Part shown: positions 55,270 to 64,000 of the stretch, piece after piece
Position numbering within the stretch: position 1 is the stretch's first letter
How the letters are laid out: every line of letters starts with the position of its first letter
Source of the DNA: Ailurus styani
Lineage: Eukaryota > Chordata > Mammalia > Carnivora > Ailuridae
Direction of reading: 5' to 3'
DNA length: 64,000 nucleotides
NCBI GenBank assembly: GCA_002007465.1
Contig: LNAC01000777.1
Span: forward strand, 574,033 to 638,032
Made by a program: the position numbers and the translations under genes
The notes under the pieces: model-generated
Told to the model about the DNA's origin: nothing
What the model saw: the letters and a program-made list of their open reading frames with translations, nothing else
The model's database searches: none

Positions 55270-55738
55270 TGTATTAGTTTCCCATAGCTGTGGTAACAAT
55301 TTGCTACAAATTCAGTGGCTTAAATCAAAGGAAATTTATTCTCTTATAGTTTGGAGGCCAGAAGTCTGAAATCAATTTAACTGAGTTGAAGTCAAGGTGT
55401 CAGTAAGGCTAACTCCTTCTGGAGGTTTCAAGATGGAATTGGTTCCCTGCCTCCTTTGGCTCTGAGAGGCTATTGGCATTCCTTGGCTTACAGCCCCTTA
55501 CTCATGTCACTCTGACCCCACTTCTGCTGTCACAGTTCCTTCCCTGCTCTGATCCTCCCACCTTTCTCTTATAAGGACCTTGTGATTATATTAACCTCAT
55601 CTGGATAATCCAGGATACTGTCCTCATCTCACAAACCTTAACTTGGTCCCATCTGCATGTGCCATAAGGTGGTACAGTTACAGGTTCCAGGATTAGGACA
55701 GAGATATCTCCAGGGGAGCCATTATTCAGCCTACCACA
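55270..55738 (+). mobile_element. Solo LTR of MaLR type (MLT1/MST-like)
   Basis: Starts TGTATTAGTTTCCCATAGCT, continues 'aattcagtggcttaaatcaaaggaaatttattctcttatag', 'cctcatctggataatccaggatactg', 'ttaacttggtcccatctgc', and ends CCTACCACA. The TG...CA ends are flanked by AATGC at 55265-55269 and 55739-55743, the 5-bp duplication expected. It is an old ERVL-MaLR LTR without internal genes, so a recombined solo LTR. Confidence 0.88.
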
Positions 55739-55814
55739 AATGCTAAGAATACATCTTGAAAATGTTTCTTCTACATTAGTTTCTTCATTTTCTCATAAGA
55801 TGTAAATACTGGGA

Positions 55815-56248
55815 GTAAAGAAGGTGTGGTCTGTATATACAATGGAATACTACTCAGCCATTAAAAAGAATGAAATCTTGTCATTTGTAACAACATGGAT
55901 GGAACTAGAGGGTATTATGCTAAGCAAAATAAGTCCATCAGAGAAAAACAAATACCATTTGATTTCATTCATATGTGAAATCTAAGAAACAAAACAAATG
56001 AACAGAGGAAAGGAAGGAAAAATAAAATAAGATGAAAATAGGTAGGCAAGCTATAAGGGATATTGAACTCTAGGAAATAAATTGAGGTTTGCTGGAGGAG
56101 AGTTGGGTGGGGATGGGATACCTGGGTGATGGACATTAAGGACAGCACATGATGTAATGAGCACTGGGTGTTACATGCAGCTGTTGAATCACTAAATTCT
56201 ACCTCTGAAACTAATACAAAAAAATCTTGTGCAGAAAAAAACAAAAAT
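55815..56248 (+). mobile_element. 5'-truncated L1 3' end
   Basis: 'taaagaaggtgtggtctgtatatacaatggaatactactcagcc' through 'gatggaactagagggtattatgc' to the 3'UTR 'gagcactgggtgttacatgc' and an A-rich end. Flanks ATGTAAATACTGGG and ATGTAAATATCCTGGG are a probable duplication with a small indel. Confidence 0.92.
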
Positions 56249-56294
56249 ATGTAAATATCCTGGGGATCCAGGAACCTAAAACTTTTAGGTTCCT

Positions 56295-56767
56295 TCATCA
56301 GTATAAGCAAGATATCTATTATCCCAGTTTGCTCAAGACAATCTCAAATTATACCCATCAACCTGGTATACTTTTAAAAGCATCCCCCTTTGCTCTTTAA
56401 AACATGTTGCAGCTTTGGACAATAATTATAGGATCACCTGATGCAAAGTGGACAAACCGAGAGGACATCCTCCTGAAGGATTTGGTGGGAGAGTCCCAGT
56501 GGGAGAGGGTAGAACATAGTGTTCTCCCTCACAGAAAGTTTCTGACAATTCCATACTTTAGAGAAGTCCTTATTTGAAAGTCTGCTCTGCTTCTGTCTCT
56601 TGTGCAATTGGGGTTTCATGTGAAGGGACACTGAGAAAATGGTTCTGCTGGTATGGATGGTAACCAGAGGGCCTGTAATCCTCTAGTTTTTCTGTTATAT
56701 TAGAAAAGCCAGCATCTTTCAACTTGGCCTTGAGCAATTTGCTAAGAGTTATGAAGAGAGAGAGTTT
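56295..56767. other. Unassigned stretch
   Basis: No repeat or exon recognised. A perfect 12-bp inverted repeat lies just to its left at 56270-56294. Confidence 0.5.
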
Positions 56768-57083
56768 GACTTCTACTTTGCCATTTTGAATGTCTTGTAT
56801 TCTTGTATGTCTTGAATGTCTTCTTTTTGTTGTCTCATTGCTGATGCTAGGATTTCTAGCACTGTTCTAGTTGAACAATAGTAGTGAGAGTGGGCATCCC
56901 TGTCATGTTCCTGACCTTAAGGGAAAAGTTCTCAGATTTTCCCCATTGGTAATGATGTTCACTGTGGGCTTTTCATATATGGTTTTTATGATATTGAGGA
57001 ATGTTCCCTCCATCCCTGTACTCTGAAGAGTTTTAATCAGGAAAGAATGTTGCATTTTGTCAAATGTTTTTTCTGCATCATTG
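56768..57083 (-). mobile_element. L1 ORF2 fragment (reverse transcriptase region), minus strand
   Basis: 'gtttgacttctactttgcc', 'gagagtgggcatccctgtcatgttcctgacc', 'tttgtcaaatgttttttctgcatc' are antisense reverse-transcriptase-region text, up to the motif A area. Probably part of the same minus-strand L1 as 57623-60925, with about 1 kb missing between. Confidence 0.88.
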
Positions 57084-57622
57084 AGAGGATAAAAAGCAGA
57101 AGCTTTTTATCTTGATGAAGTCCCAAAATTTCATTTTCACTTTTGTTTCCTTTGCCTTTGGAGATGTATCTTGAAAGAAGTTGCTATGGCCGATGTCAAA
57201 GAGGTTACTGCCTATGTTCTCCTCTAGGATTTTGATAGATTCCTGCCTCACATTGAAGTCTTTCACCGATTTCGAGTTTATCTTTGTGTACGGTGTGAGA
57301 GAATGGTCGAGTTTCATTCTTCTATACATAACTATCCAATTTTCCCAGCACCATTTATTGAAGAGACTGTCTTGTGGAATATAAGGAATAAAATGGAGGA
57401 ATTTAGGAGAAGGAAAGGAAAAGTGAAGTGAGGTAAATCAGAGGGGGAGATGAACCATGAGAGACTGTGGACTCTGAGAAACAAACAAAGGGTTATGGAG
57501 GGAAGGGGGGTGCGTGGATGGGTGACCCTGATGGTGGGTATTAAAGAGGGCACAAATTGCATGGAGCACTGGGTGTGGTGCCTAAAAAATGAATCTTGGA
57601 TCACTGAAAAAATAAAGTAAAA
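57084..57622 (+). mobile_element. L1 3' end with 5' inversion, inside an older L1
   Basis: 57084-57373 is antisense ORF2 ([37 protein letters not shown] on the minus strand). At about 57374 it flips to plus-strand 3'UTR (GTGGAATATAAGGAATAAAA to GAGCACTGGGTGTGGTGCC) ending in poly(A). In contrast to the copy at 51258, ORF2 and 3'UTR sequence between the two parts is missing, so the inversion came with an internal deletion. Confidence 0.92.
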
Positions 57623-58860
57623 AAAAAATAAAATCTAATTTGTCTGATATGAAAATTGCTACCCCAGCTGTCTTTTGAGGTTTGTTGGCATGGTAAATTG
57701 TTCTCCATCCCCTCACTTTCAATCTGGAGTTCTCTTTAGGTTCAAACTGAGTCTCTTGTCAACAGAAAATGGATGGGTCCTGCTTTTTTGTCCAATCTGA
57801 AGCCCTGTGTCTTTTGATGGGAGCATTTAGCCCATTCACATTGAGAGTAACTTTTGAAAGGTGAATTCAGTGCCACTGTATTGCTTATAAAGTCTCTGTT
57901 TTTATAGATCATCTCTGTTAATTTCTGGTCTATATTACTCTTGGGTTTCTCTTCTTTTATAGAATCCCCCTTAATATTCTTGCAGGGCTGGCTTGGTGGT
58001 CGCATATTCTTTCAGTTTCTGTCTGTCCTGGAAGTTCTTTATCTCTCCTTCTGTTCTGAATGACAGCCTTGCTGGATAAAGTATTCTTGGTTGTATGTTC
58101 TTCTCATTTAGTACCCTGAATCTGACTTGCCAGCTCTTTCTGGCTTGCCAGATCTCTGTGGATAGGTCTGTTATTCTGATGTTTATTCCTCTGTACTAAG
58201 AAATTTCTTCCCCCTAGCTCCTCTCAGGATAGCTTCCTTGGCTCTAATGTTTGCAAGCTTTAGTCTTATATGTCAGGGTCTTGATCTATTTTTTTTGAGT
58301 TTTGGGAGGGGTCCTCTCTGCCTCTTGGACACAAATGCTTGTTTCCTTCCTCAAATTAGGGAAGTTCTCAGTTATGATTTGCTCAAATATCCATTCTACT
58401 CCTCTCTCTCTCTCTCTCTCCCTTTCTCTGTCTCTCTCTCCACCCCCTCGGGGATCCCAATAATTCTGACATTGGAACATTTCATGGCATCATTGATCTC
58501 TCTATTTTCATCAGCTACAAGCTGCCTATCCCTATTTTCCTCAGTTTCTCTCCTTTCTATCTTTTAGATTTTTTAGATCACTGATTCATTCTTCTGCCTC
58601 ATTTACCCTGGCTGTTAGAGTATCCAGTTTAGACTGCATCTCATTCATAGCATTTTTAAATTCAGCCGGATTAGATCTCATTTCTGCCCTTAGAAATTCT
58701 ATATTGTCACTAATTTTTTTTCAAGCCTAGCTATTGACTTCATGATTGCTATCCTGAATTCTATCTTTGATATCTTGCTTATATCCATATCCTTTAGTTT
58801 TGTGGCAGAAGACATTGTCTCTAGTTCTTTTCTTTTTTGGGTGTTCCTCCTCCTAGTCAT
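57623..58860 (-). pseudogene. L1 ORF1 and start of ORF2, minus strand
   Basis: ORF1 begins at ATG 58860-58858 with MTRRRNTQKRKELETMSSAT, followed by an EFRIAIMKSIARLE coiled-coil-like part and later ENFPNLRKETSICVQEAE. A (GA)n expansion (plus-strand (TC)n at 58400-58440) disrupts it. ORF2 follows left of about 58000, with NSPFKSYSQCEWAKCSHQKT from its endonuclease start. Stops and frameshifts in both. Confidence 0.88.
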
Positions 58861-59142
58861 TCTGTAGAGGGATAGTTGAGTGAATGAACAGAGTCTAAAA
58901 TATCAACCACGACCCAAGCAAAATTTACCCCAGGAAAAAATCCAAAGTGGTCGAAAGCTACCAAAGATATGCAACCAAAGCCAAGATGATCCGAAACAAT
59001 AAAAAAGAAAAAAGAAAAGGGGGGACAGGGAGAGAGATTATAATCTCTTGGGGTGGACACAACAAGGTGATCTCCCTGTTCCTGATTATTTTTGGTCTCT
59101 GTGTTAGAAGACACTATATCCTAAGATTCCAAAGACATCAGA

Positions 59143-59228
<86 letters not shown>

Positions 59229-59583
59229 AACATCAAGATAAAACTGAATAGAGTGAAAAACGGGCTAGTATGGGGCATAAACCTATAAAACATAGGTGTG
59301 AAAAAAATAGAAGTTAAAAAATGACTTAAAAACATAAGTTGGTTCCAACGTGGATACTCCCAGGAGGTCACTCTCCCTGGGCTCTGTCCAGGTGGTCTAC
59401 GGGAGCATAGGGCTCTGCCCCGTGATGTATAGTCCCTTTCCACGACGTTGGAGATGAAGCTGTGCCTTGAGTCTGCGCCTGCATATTCCTACAGCTTCTC
59501 AGAGTCCTCTGGACCATGACTGAGGAGACAAACCATGCAGAAACATCTAATGGAAACTAAAATTAAAATTTTCAATGAGATAA

Positions 59584-59614
<31 letters not shown>

Positions 59615-60925
59615 GTTGGGAAATAAAAATCTATTTAAAACAGGAACAGGGTAAAAAGGAAAAGAAAAATAAAAAATGAAACAATAAGAAAAGAAACTAA
59701 AATGGAAATGTAAAATTTATCCCACAGTATAATCGAATCATGAGGGAACACCTGGAGTTCCCTTATTTTCCCCTGGTGCTGGAATTTTATAGTCCTGTGG
59801 GAAATGAGCTTATCATTCACCTGTTCTTCCATTCTGTCTTCTGGGTGAGGGACCTGCCACTTGGCTCTTGGCTTCTTAGGCGTCTTTGCCTGGGTGGAGT
59901 TGCTCCACTCTTTTTCAGGGGAATGGGCTTAAAGTGAGCTGGTCTACTGTGTGGCTTTTGTTCCCTGGTATCTTTCTGCTTCTCTTTAGAGAGTCAGAGC
60001 AAATATGGCCCTGTGGGAATCTCCAGCTCAGAGCTGCAAGTTTGCGCTCCACCTCTCTCGACAAACCCTCCAGGTCAAACTGTCTCCACCTCTGCATGTA
60101 CCAAACTCCACAAACTTAACACAATTCATGCCCACCACACCTCTCCTGGGAGTGTTTTGCAACCTGTGAGTGCCTCTGCCCTTTGTGACTCTGCAACTGC
60201 TAGTGGCTGTGAGCTCATGTGTAAACCCTCTTCCACAACTCCCTGGTCAGGCTTAGTGCTGCCCCGGTGTTCTTTCATGGGTCACACCACCTGGAGAGTT
60301 GTTGCCCTGTCATAGGTGCAAGCCATTTTATATCTCCCCTAGGATGTTAAAAAGCCCGGACCTTTTAGTCCTTCTCAGGGTGGTCAGGCAGAAAGCACTC
60401 TCCTTACCAGCTCAGCTCCTGGCTTGTGGTGACCAGAGCTGAGAGTCTCTTCTGGGCTCTCTCACCAAAACCAGTCTCTCTGTTCCACTGCTTGGACACT
60501 CTATTGGTTCAGGCTCTCCCATTCCTTCTGAGTCTCCTGGAATTGTGAGACCACAATGATCCACCTAAAACTCTGCCATATTCATCCCCTGTGCCCTTTT
60601 AAGAAAGGTATGCCTCCCACTAGAGCAGACTTCCAAGGTCCCGATTTTTTGCTCTGGTGTTATATCACTTTCTGGTGGCTGGCTTATGGAGTCTCTCTCC
60701 CCCCTCCATTTATCCTCCAATATTTCCCCCAAAGATTCAAGGTTCTGCACCTCCTACTTTGCAAAAAGTAGTCATTTTTCTGGTGTGGAGATCCAGATAA
60801 ATCTTCTTACATCTCAGGTTGAACTCATGTGTGTTCAGAATGGTTTGATAGATATCCAGCTAAATTTGAGGGACCAGATGAAATGAGGTCCCCTACTCTG
60901 TCACCATCTTGTTCCCCCAGTAGTG
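58861..60925 (-). repeat. Long 5'UTR of the minus-strand older L1
   Basis: On the minus strand it starts near 60925 with GGGGGAACAAGATGGTGACA and 'gtaggggacctcatttcatctgg' and runs about 2 kb to ORF1. A (TA)n-(CA)n microsatellite sits at 59147-59225, and an (AAAAC)n run at 59583-59612. Less GC-rich than the young 5'UTR at 1-812. Frames on the plus strand are shadows. Confidence 0.85.
59147..59225. repeat. (TA)n-(CA)n microsatellite in L1 5'UTR
   Basis: About 20 TA units, then about 16 CA units, then TATATATA. Confidence 0.97.
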
Positions 60926-62635
60926 TGTTAAATTTTTATTTTGTTTAGTGTCTCAGTATACAAAAACAAATTTACTGCTGGTTCCCTGCCTTGGGACATA
61001 CAGACAAGAACCTGGTGTAAGTGCTTCAGGAAACCCAAGGTACAGTGAACTATTGTCACCTGGGCCTGGGAGAAAGCTGAGGAAAGTAGTAGTTCAGTGG
61101 GGGAAAGACCCTCCTGTGCCTGCTCCACCCTTTCATACAGTTTCTTGGGCTCACTTAACTGTCTCCAAAGCAGCTGTGTAGCTTCCAGTGTGCCTAGAGT
61201 CTCCCCTTACCTCTCTTTACTTCTCTTATTCATCTGAGCATGGCAGAGTTTTGTAGAGCCTTGTGTGTCAATCTCAGCAACATGCACCTTTCCTCTTGAG
61301 TATGGTCTATCCCCCCCAGCAGCCCACCAGGGATACTTTGCCTTGGACTTTTCATTAGACAGTCCAGTTTTCTTTGACCAGTGCCAGATTGTAGCTACAG
61401 AGTTACTGAGATTACTATTCTTCTTTGGATGAACTTTTCTAGATAGAGTGGAAGTTTCTGAACTCCTGAAAGTTACCATTTCCCAAGATGAATTCATTTA
61501 AGACAAAGAGGAGGGGACCATACAGATTGGGAATCAACACGTTTTATGCTAAGTGTTAAATGAGATAATACTTCCTTAAACTTGAAGGTGTGACTGTACC
61601 ACCTTGCCTTTTGTGGCTATTGGATCTAAGATTTGGGATTTAAACCAGGTGTCTCTGGTCTCAGAGATGTCATCCAACAAGGGAGATGGACCCGTGTGGT
61701 AGATAGTCTTTGCACTTGAATGCCACCAAAGCCTTGCTTCTTGCACATGTCCCTGTTCCATAAGCAAGAGTCCAGCCTTGAGTCAGGCCTAGCTTTAGGA
61801 ACTTGTTTGGCCAGTGCAAAGTGCGGGTACATTCTAGAACTTCAGGACTATAGGACTAGGACTATATGTCTTCCCATGTCCCTTGGAATGCTTGCTTGGG
61901 GGAGTGCTATCTTGGAAACTGACTGCCCACTAGTGTAGGATATTTGATTGGAACTTCAACTGAGCTCCTATCCAACAGCCAGAATCATCAAATTCCAGGC
62001 CCATGAATGAGCCTTCTTGCACATCTGGCTCAGTTGAGATGTTCCATGACTACAGTCCTTGCTGACATCCACACAGGAGACCCCCACATGAGAAATACCC
62101 AGCTGAGGCCAGTCCATCCATAGAGCCATGAACAGTCATGAACTGCATGCTGGGTCATTATATAGCAGTAGATAACCAGAATGGGTAGGGATGGGCCAGC
62201 CTGTGTTTTGTGTCTATTTTTCTGTGAGTTTACAGAATGAACCACAGCTCTACCATGTTGGTGGATCTATTTCTAGACATGACCAAGTTGGGAGGAGTGG
62301 TGGGCTTGGCCCAGTGGTCCCAGACAACTTTAGAAACCTCCAGCCATCTGAAACCACAAGGTCAAGTTCTGACTTGGCCTCTTAACAACCTCAATCTTGT
62401 CTGTTTTCCTGATTCATTATGTTTTCTGAGCTATTATAAGAATTGTAAGTATTGAAGAAGCTGAAGGCTTTGGGCATAGACAAACAACAACTGGTTCAGA
62501 GGAAAGATCGTTTGTGATCTGATGGCCAGAGAGATTAAGAGGAGATTTGGCTCAAGAAGCCTGGAAGCTTTAAAAATGATTGCTGACAATATAATCACAT
62601 GTGATCTCAGCAAGAAAGAAAAACTGATATTCTGA
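60926..62635. other. Unassigned stretch
   Basis: About 1.7 kb of balanced composition without a repeat I can name. No exon recognised. Frames on both strands are short. Confidence 0.45.
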
Positions 62636-62998
62636 CACCAAAAGCTGTTGAGTGACTCAGATTTTGAAAAGGTAGTTACAGAAGGGCCTATCATCAATGA
62701 CACATACAGTCAGGAGGAATGGACTCATACAATTAGCTCTGGGAAGGCAAAAGCAGAAACTAGTTGTGGCTTAGAAAATGTTAGGGGTGCAGCAAGAGGT
62801 TTTCAAAATGATGTTTGGAGTAAGTTCTACGTGGTATGCCTAGACTCTGAGCTTGAGACAGGTGGTATCATGCTTAGAGGTGAAAGTGTGAACACAGAAC
62901 AATTTAAACCTAAATTTATAACTGTCGTTTCCTTGGAGGAGGGTGACATTAAAACTGAAAGGAATAAGACAGGTAGAAGACAATTAAGAGGGCTTTAA
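62636..62998 (+). other. Open frame without ATG start, unrecognised
   Basis: 121 codons without a stop, reading ...LLSDSDFEKVVTEGPIINDT and later SWxx-free text such as DVWSKFYVVCLDSELETGG, ending RRQLRGL. The first in-frame ATG comes only near the end (62870), and I see no splice acceptor I would trust at its start. I recognise no domain. It could be an exon, a piece of a processed pseudogene, or chance. Confidence 0.25.
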
Positions 62999-64000
62999 AA
63001 CCCCAAATAAGTGAGTGACAATTTGCTTAATTATTAAATGAGTCTCAGTTTGGGCATGGATTTTGATGGTGTCTTCTATATCCTTTGAGAGAAATATGAA
63101 GAAATGCAGGCTCCATTATAGTACATTGGGGTGGATTTATGGCTGATGGGGTAATCCAAGGTTTGTAAATTTGAAGTGACATATTAGGGTTCTGTACACA
63201 GAAGTTCAGTGAAGGCTAGAGGGGTTCCCATCTGCCCCTGTCTTGTACACAGTAGCCAGGACCTCAATTTTCCCTCACCTCTCTACTCAGAATTCTTTAT
63301 CACTTTTGTCACCCACAAGGTTAGAGGAAAAGGTGACCAAGGCTCTATCTGCTTCTCAGAGAATTGGTGTCCAACCTTCCTTATTTGAGCTTCCTCTTTA
63401 TTCCCAATTCTTGTTGTTACAAAAACTCCTGAACCTTTGGTGATTTCACAATATAATTTGGATTGATTTTAGTCTTTTCCCACTGCTGGCTAAATATTTA
63501 GCTTTCTTGGTTATGTTCATTATTTATTATCCTTTTTTTTAGGTGCGCTTTCCAGATTCCAACATGTTATGGCTATTTTCTCTTCTCCAACCCCCTCCCC
63601 CATCGGTTAATGTCTTTAAAAAAAAATCCTTAACTAGTTTTAGTAAGATTTAGTAAGATTTCAACAGGAATAAAAAGTTGTATTCAAGCAACTTCCCTAT
63701 CCTGGAAACCAGTGTTTTGTATTTCCAAGAGTCAAAGCATAACACTGCTCGTGAAGTATATCAGAGTGAAAGATCTCATATAGTTCTTCAGGATGGAAGC
63801 TCGATAATCCCTGCTTCACTGGGGCTTTTCTGAAGAAAGTTGAACTCTGCAAAGCCTATCACTAACTGGGAATTTCTGTGGAAGTTTTATTTCCATTTAT
63901 CAGGTAGAAAAGACCCTGACGACAAAAAGCCTTTCAAAATTACCCCAGAGCTATAGGGCCCACAATACAGAGAGGGGATGTGATTTTTGGATGTTCAGCC
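62999..64000. other. Unassigned stretch at the window end
   Basis: No repeat or exon recognised. A T-rich run at 63530-63540 and A-rich run at 63619-63627 have no element body. Confidence 0.5.

Noticed and set aside
55270..55738. Endogenous retrovirus with coding genes
   Set aside because: Only one LTR with its 5-bp duplication; no gag, pol or env sequence beside it.

Overview
The window looks like intergenic or intronic DNA of a carnivoran mammal, most likely a mustelid or close relative. The evidence is the many tRNA-Lys-derived carnivore (CAN-type) SINEs. Their minus-strand copies share a GATCACAAGTAGGCAGAGAGG-like segment and a CCACCCAGGCGCC terminus, which I associate with mustelid-type SINEs. 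Carnivore L1 5' and 3' ends and older mammal-wide repeats (MIR, L2, MER5A, a MaLR-type LTR) are also present. The species assignment is inference. I found no convincing protein-coding exon, rRNA or functional tRNA gene. Most long open frames are L1 remnants, antisense frames in GC-rich L1 5'UTR, or low-complexity translations.

Layout: 1-812 is the CpG-rich 5'UTR of a fairly young minus-strand L1 whose body lies left of the window. 813-11870 is mainly old sequence (L2, MIR, MER5A, ancient L1) with a few SINEs and one L1 tail. 11870-17850 holds L1 tails, SINEs, long polypyrimidine and (GAA)n/(GGA)n tracts, and a 320-base assembly gap. 17900-24450 is AT-rich, mostly unassigned, with ancient L1, MIR and L2 remnants. 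24455-26445 is a mosaic of L1 ORF2 pieces in alternating orientation, followed by an ancient L1 5'-end-like segment. 28584-38605 is L1 stacked on L1: a truncated L1 next to a decayed but essentially complete older L1 (5'UTR, ORF1, ORF2, 3'UTR) broken by at least six later insertions. 38700-50085 is mostly old sequence with MIR, L2, DNA-transposon remnants and SINEs, and holds the best candidates for non-coding regulatory elements (39900-40010 and 47160-47520). 50085-52650 is an old repeat split by an L1 with an apparent 3' transduction, followed by a large 5'-inverted L1. 52800-56250 carries a SINE, two MIRs, a solo MaLR-like LTR and an L1 tail. 56768-60925 is a minus-strand older L1 with a long 5'UTR, interrupted by another 5'-inverted L1. 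60926-64000 is unassigned.

The recurring theme is target-primed reverse transcription. Many insertions have readable target-site duplications (TSDs). At least four, probably five, L1 copies show the inversion left by twin priming. Three insertions are little more than a poly(A) tail. The L1 ORFs seen are broken; in the nested L1 the reverse transcriptase signature reads FADN instead of FADD. I did not find an undescribed biological system. What stands out is the retrotransposon stratigraphy and two or three candidate conserved non-coding elements.
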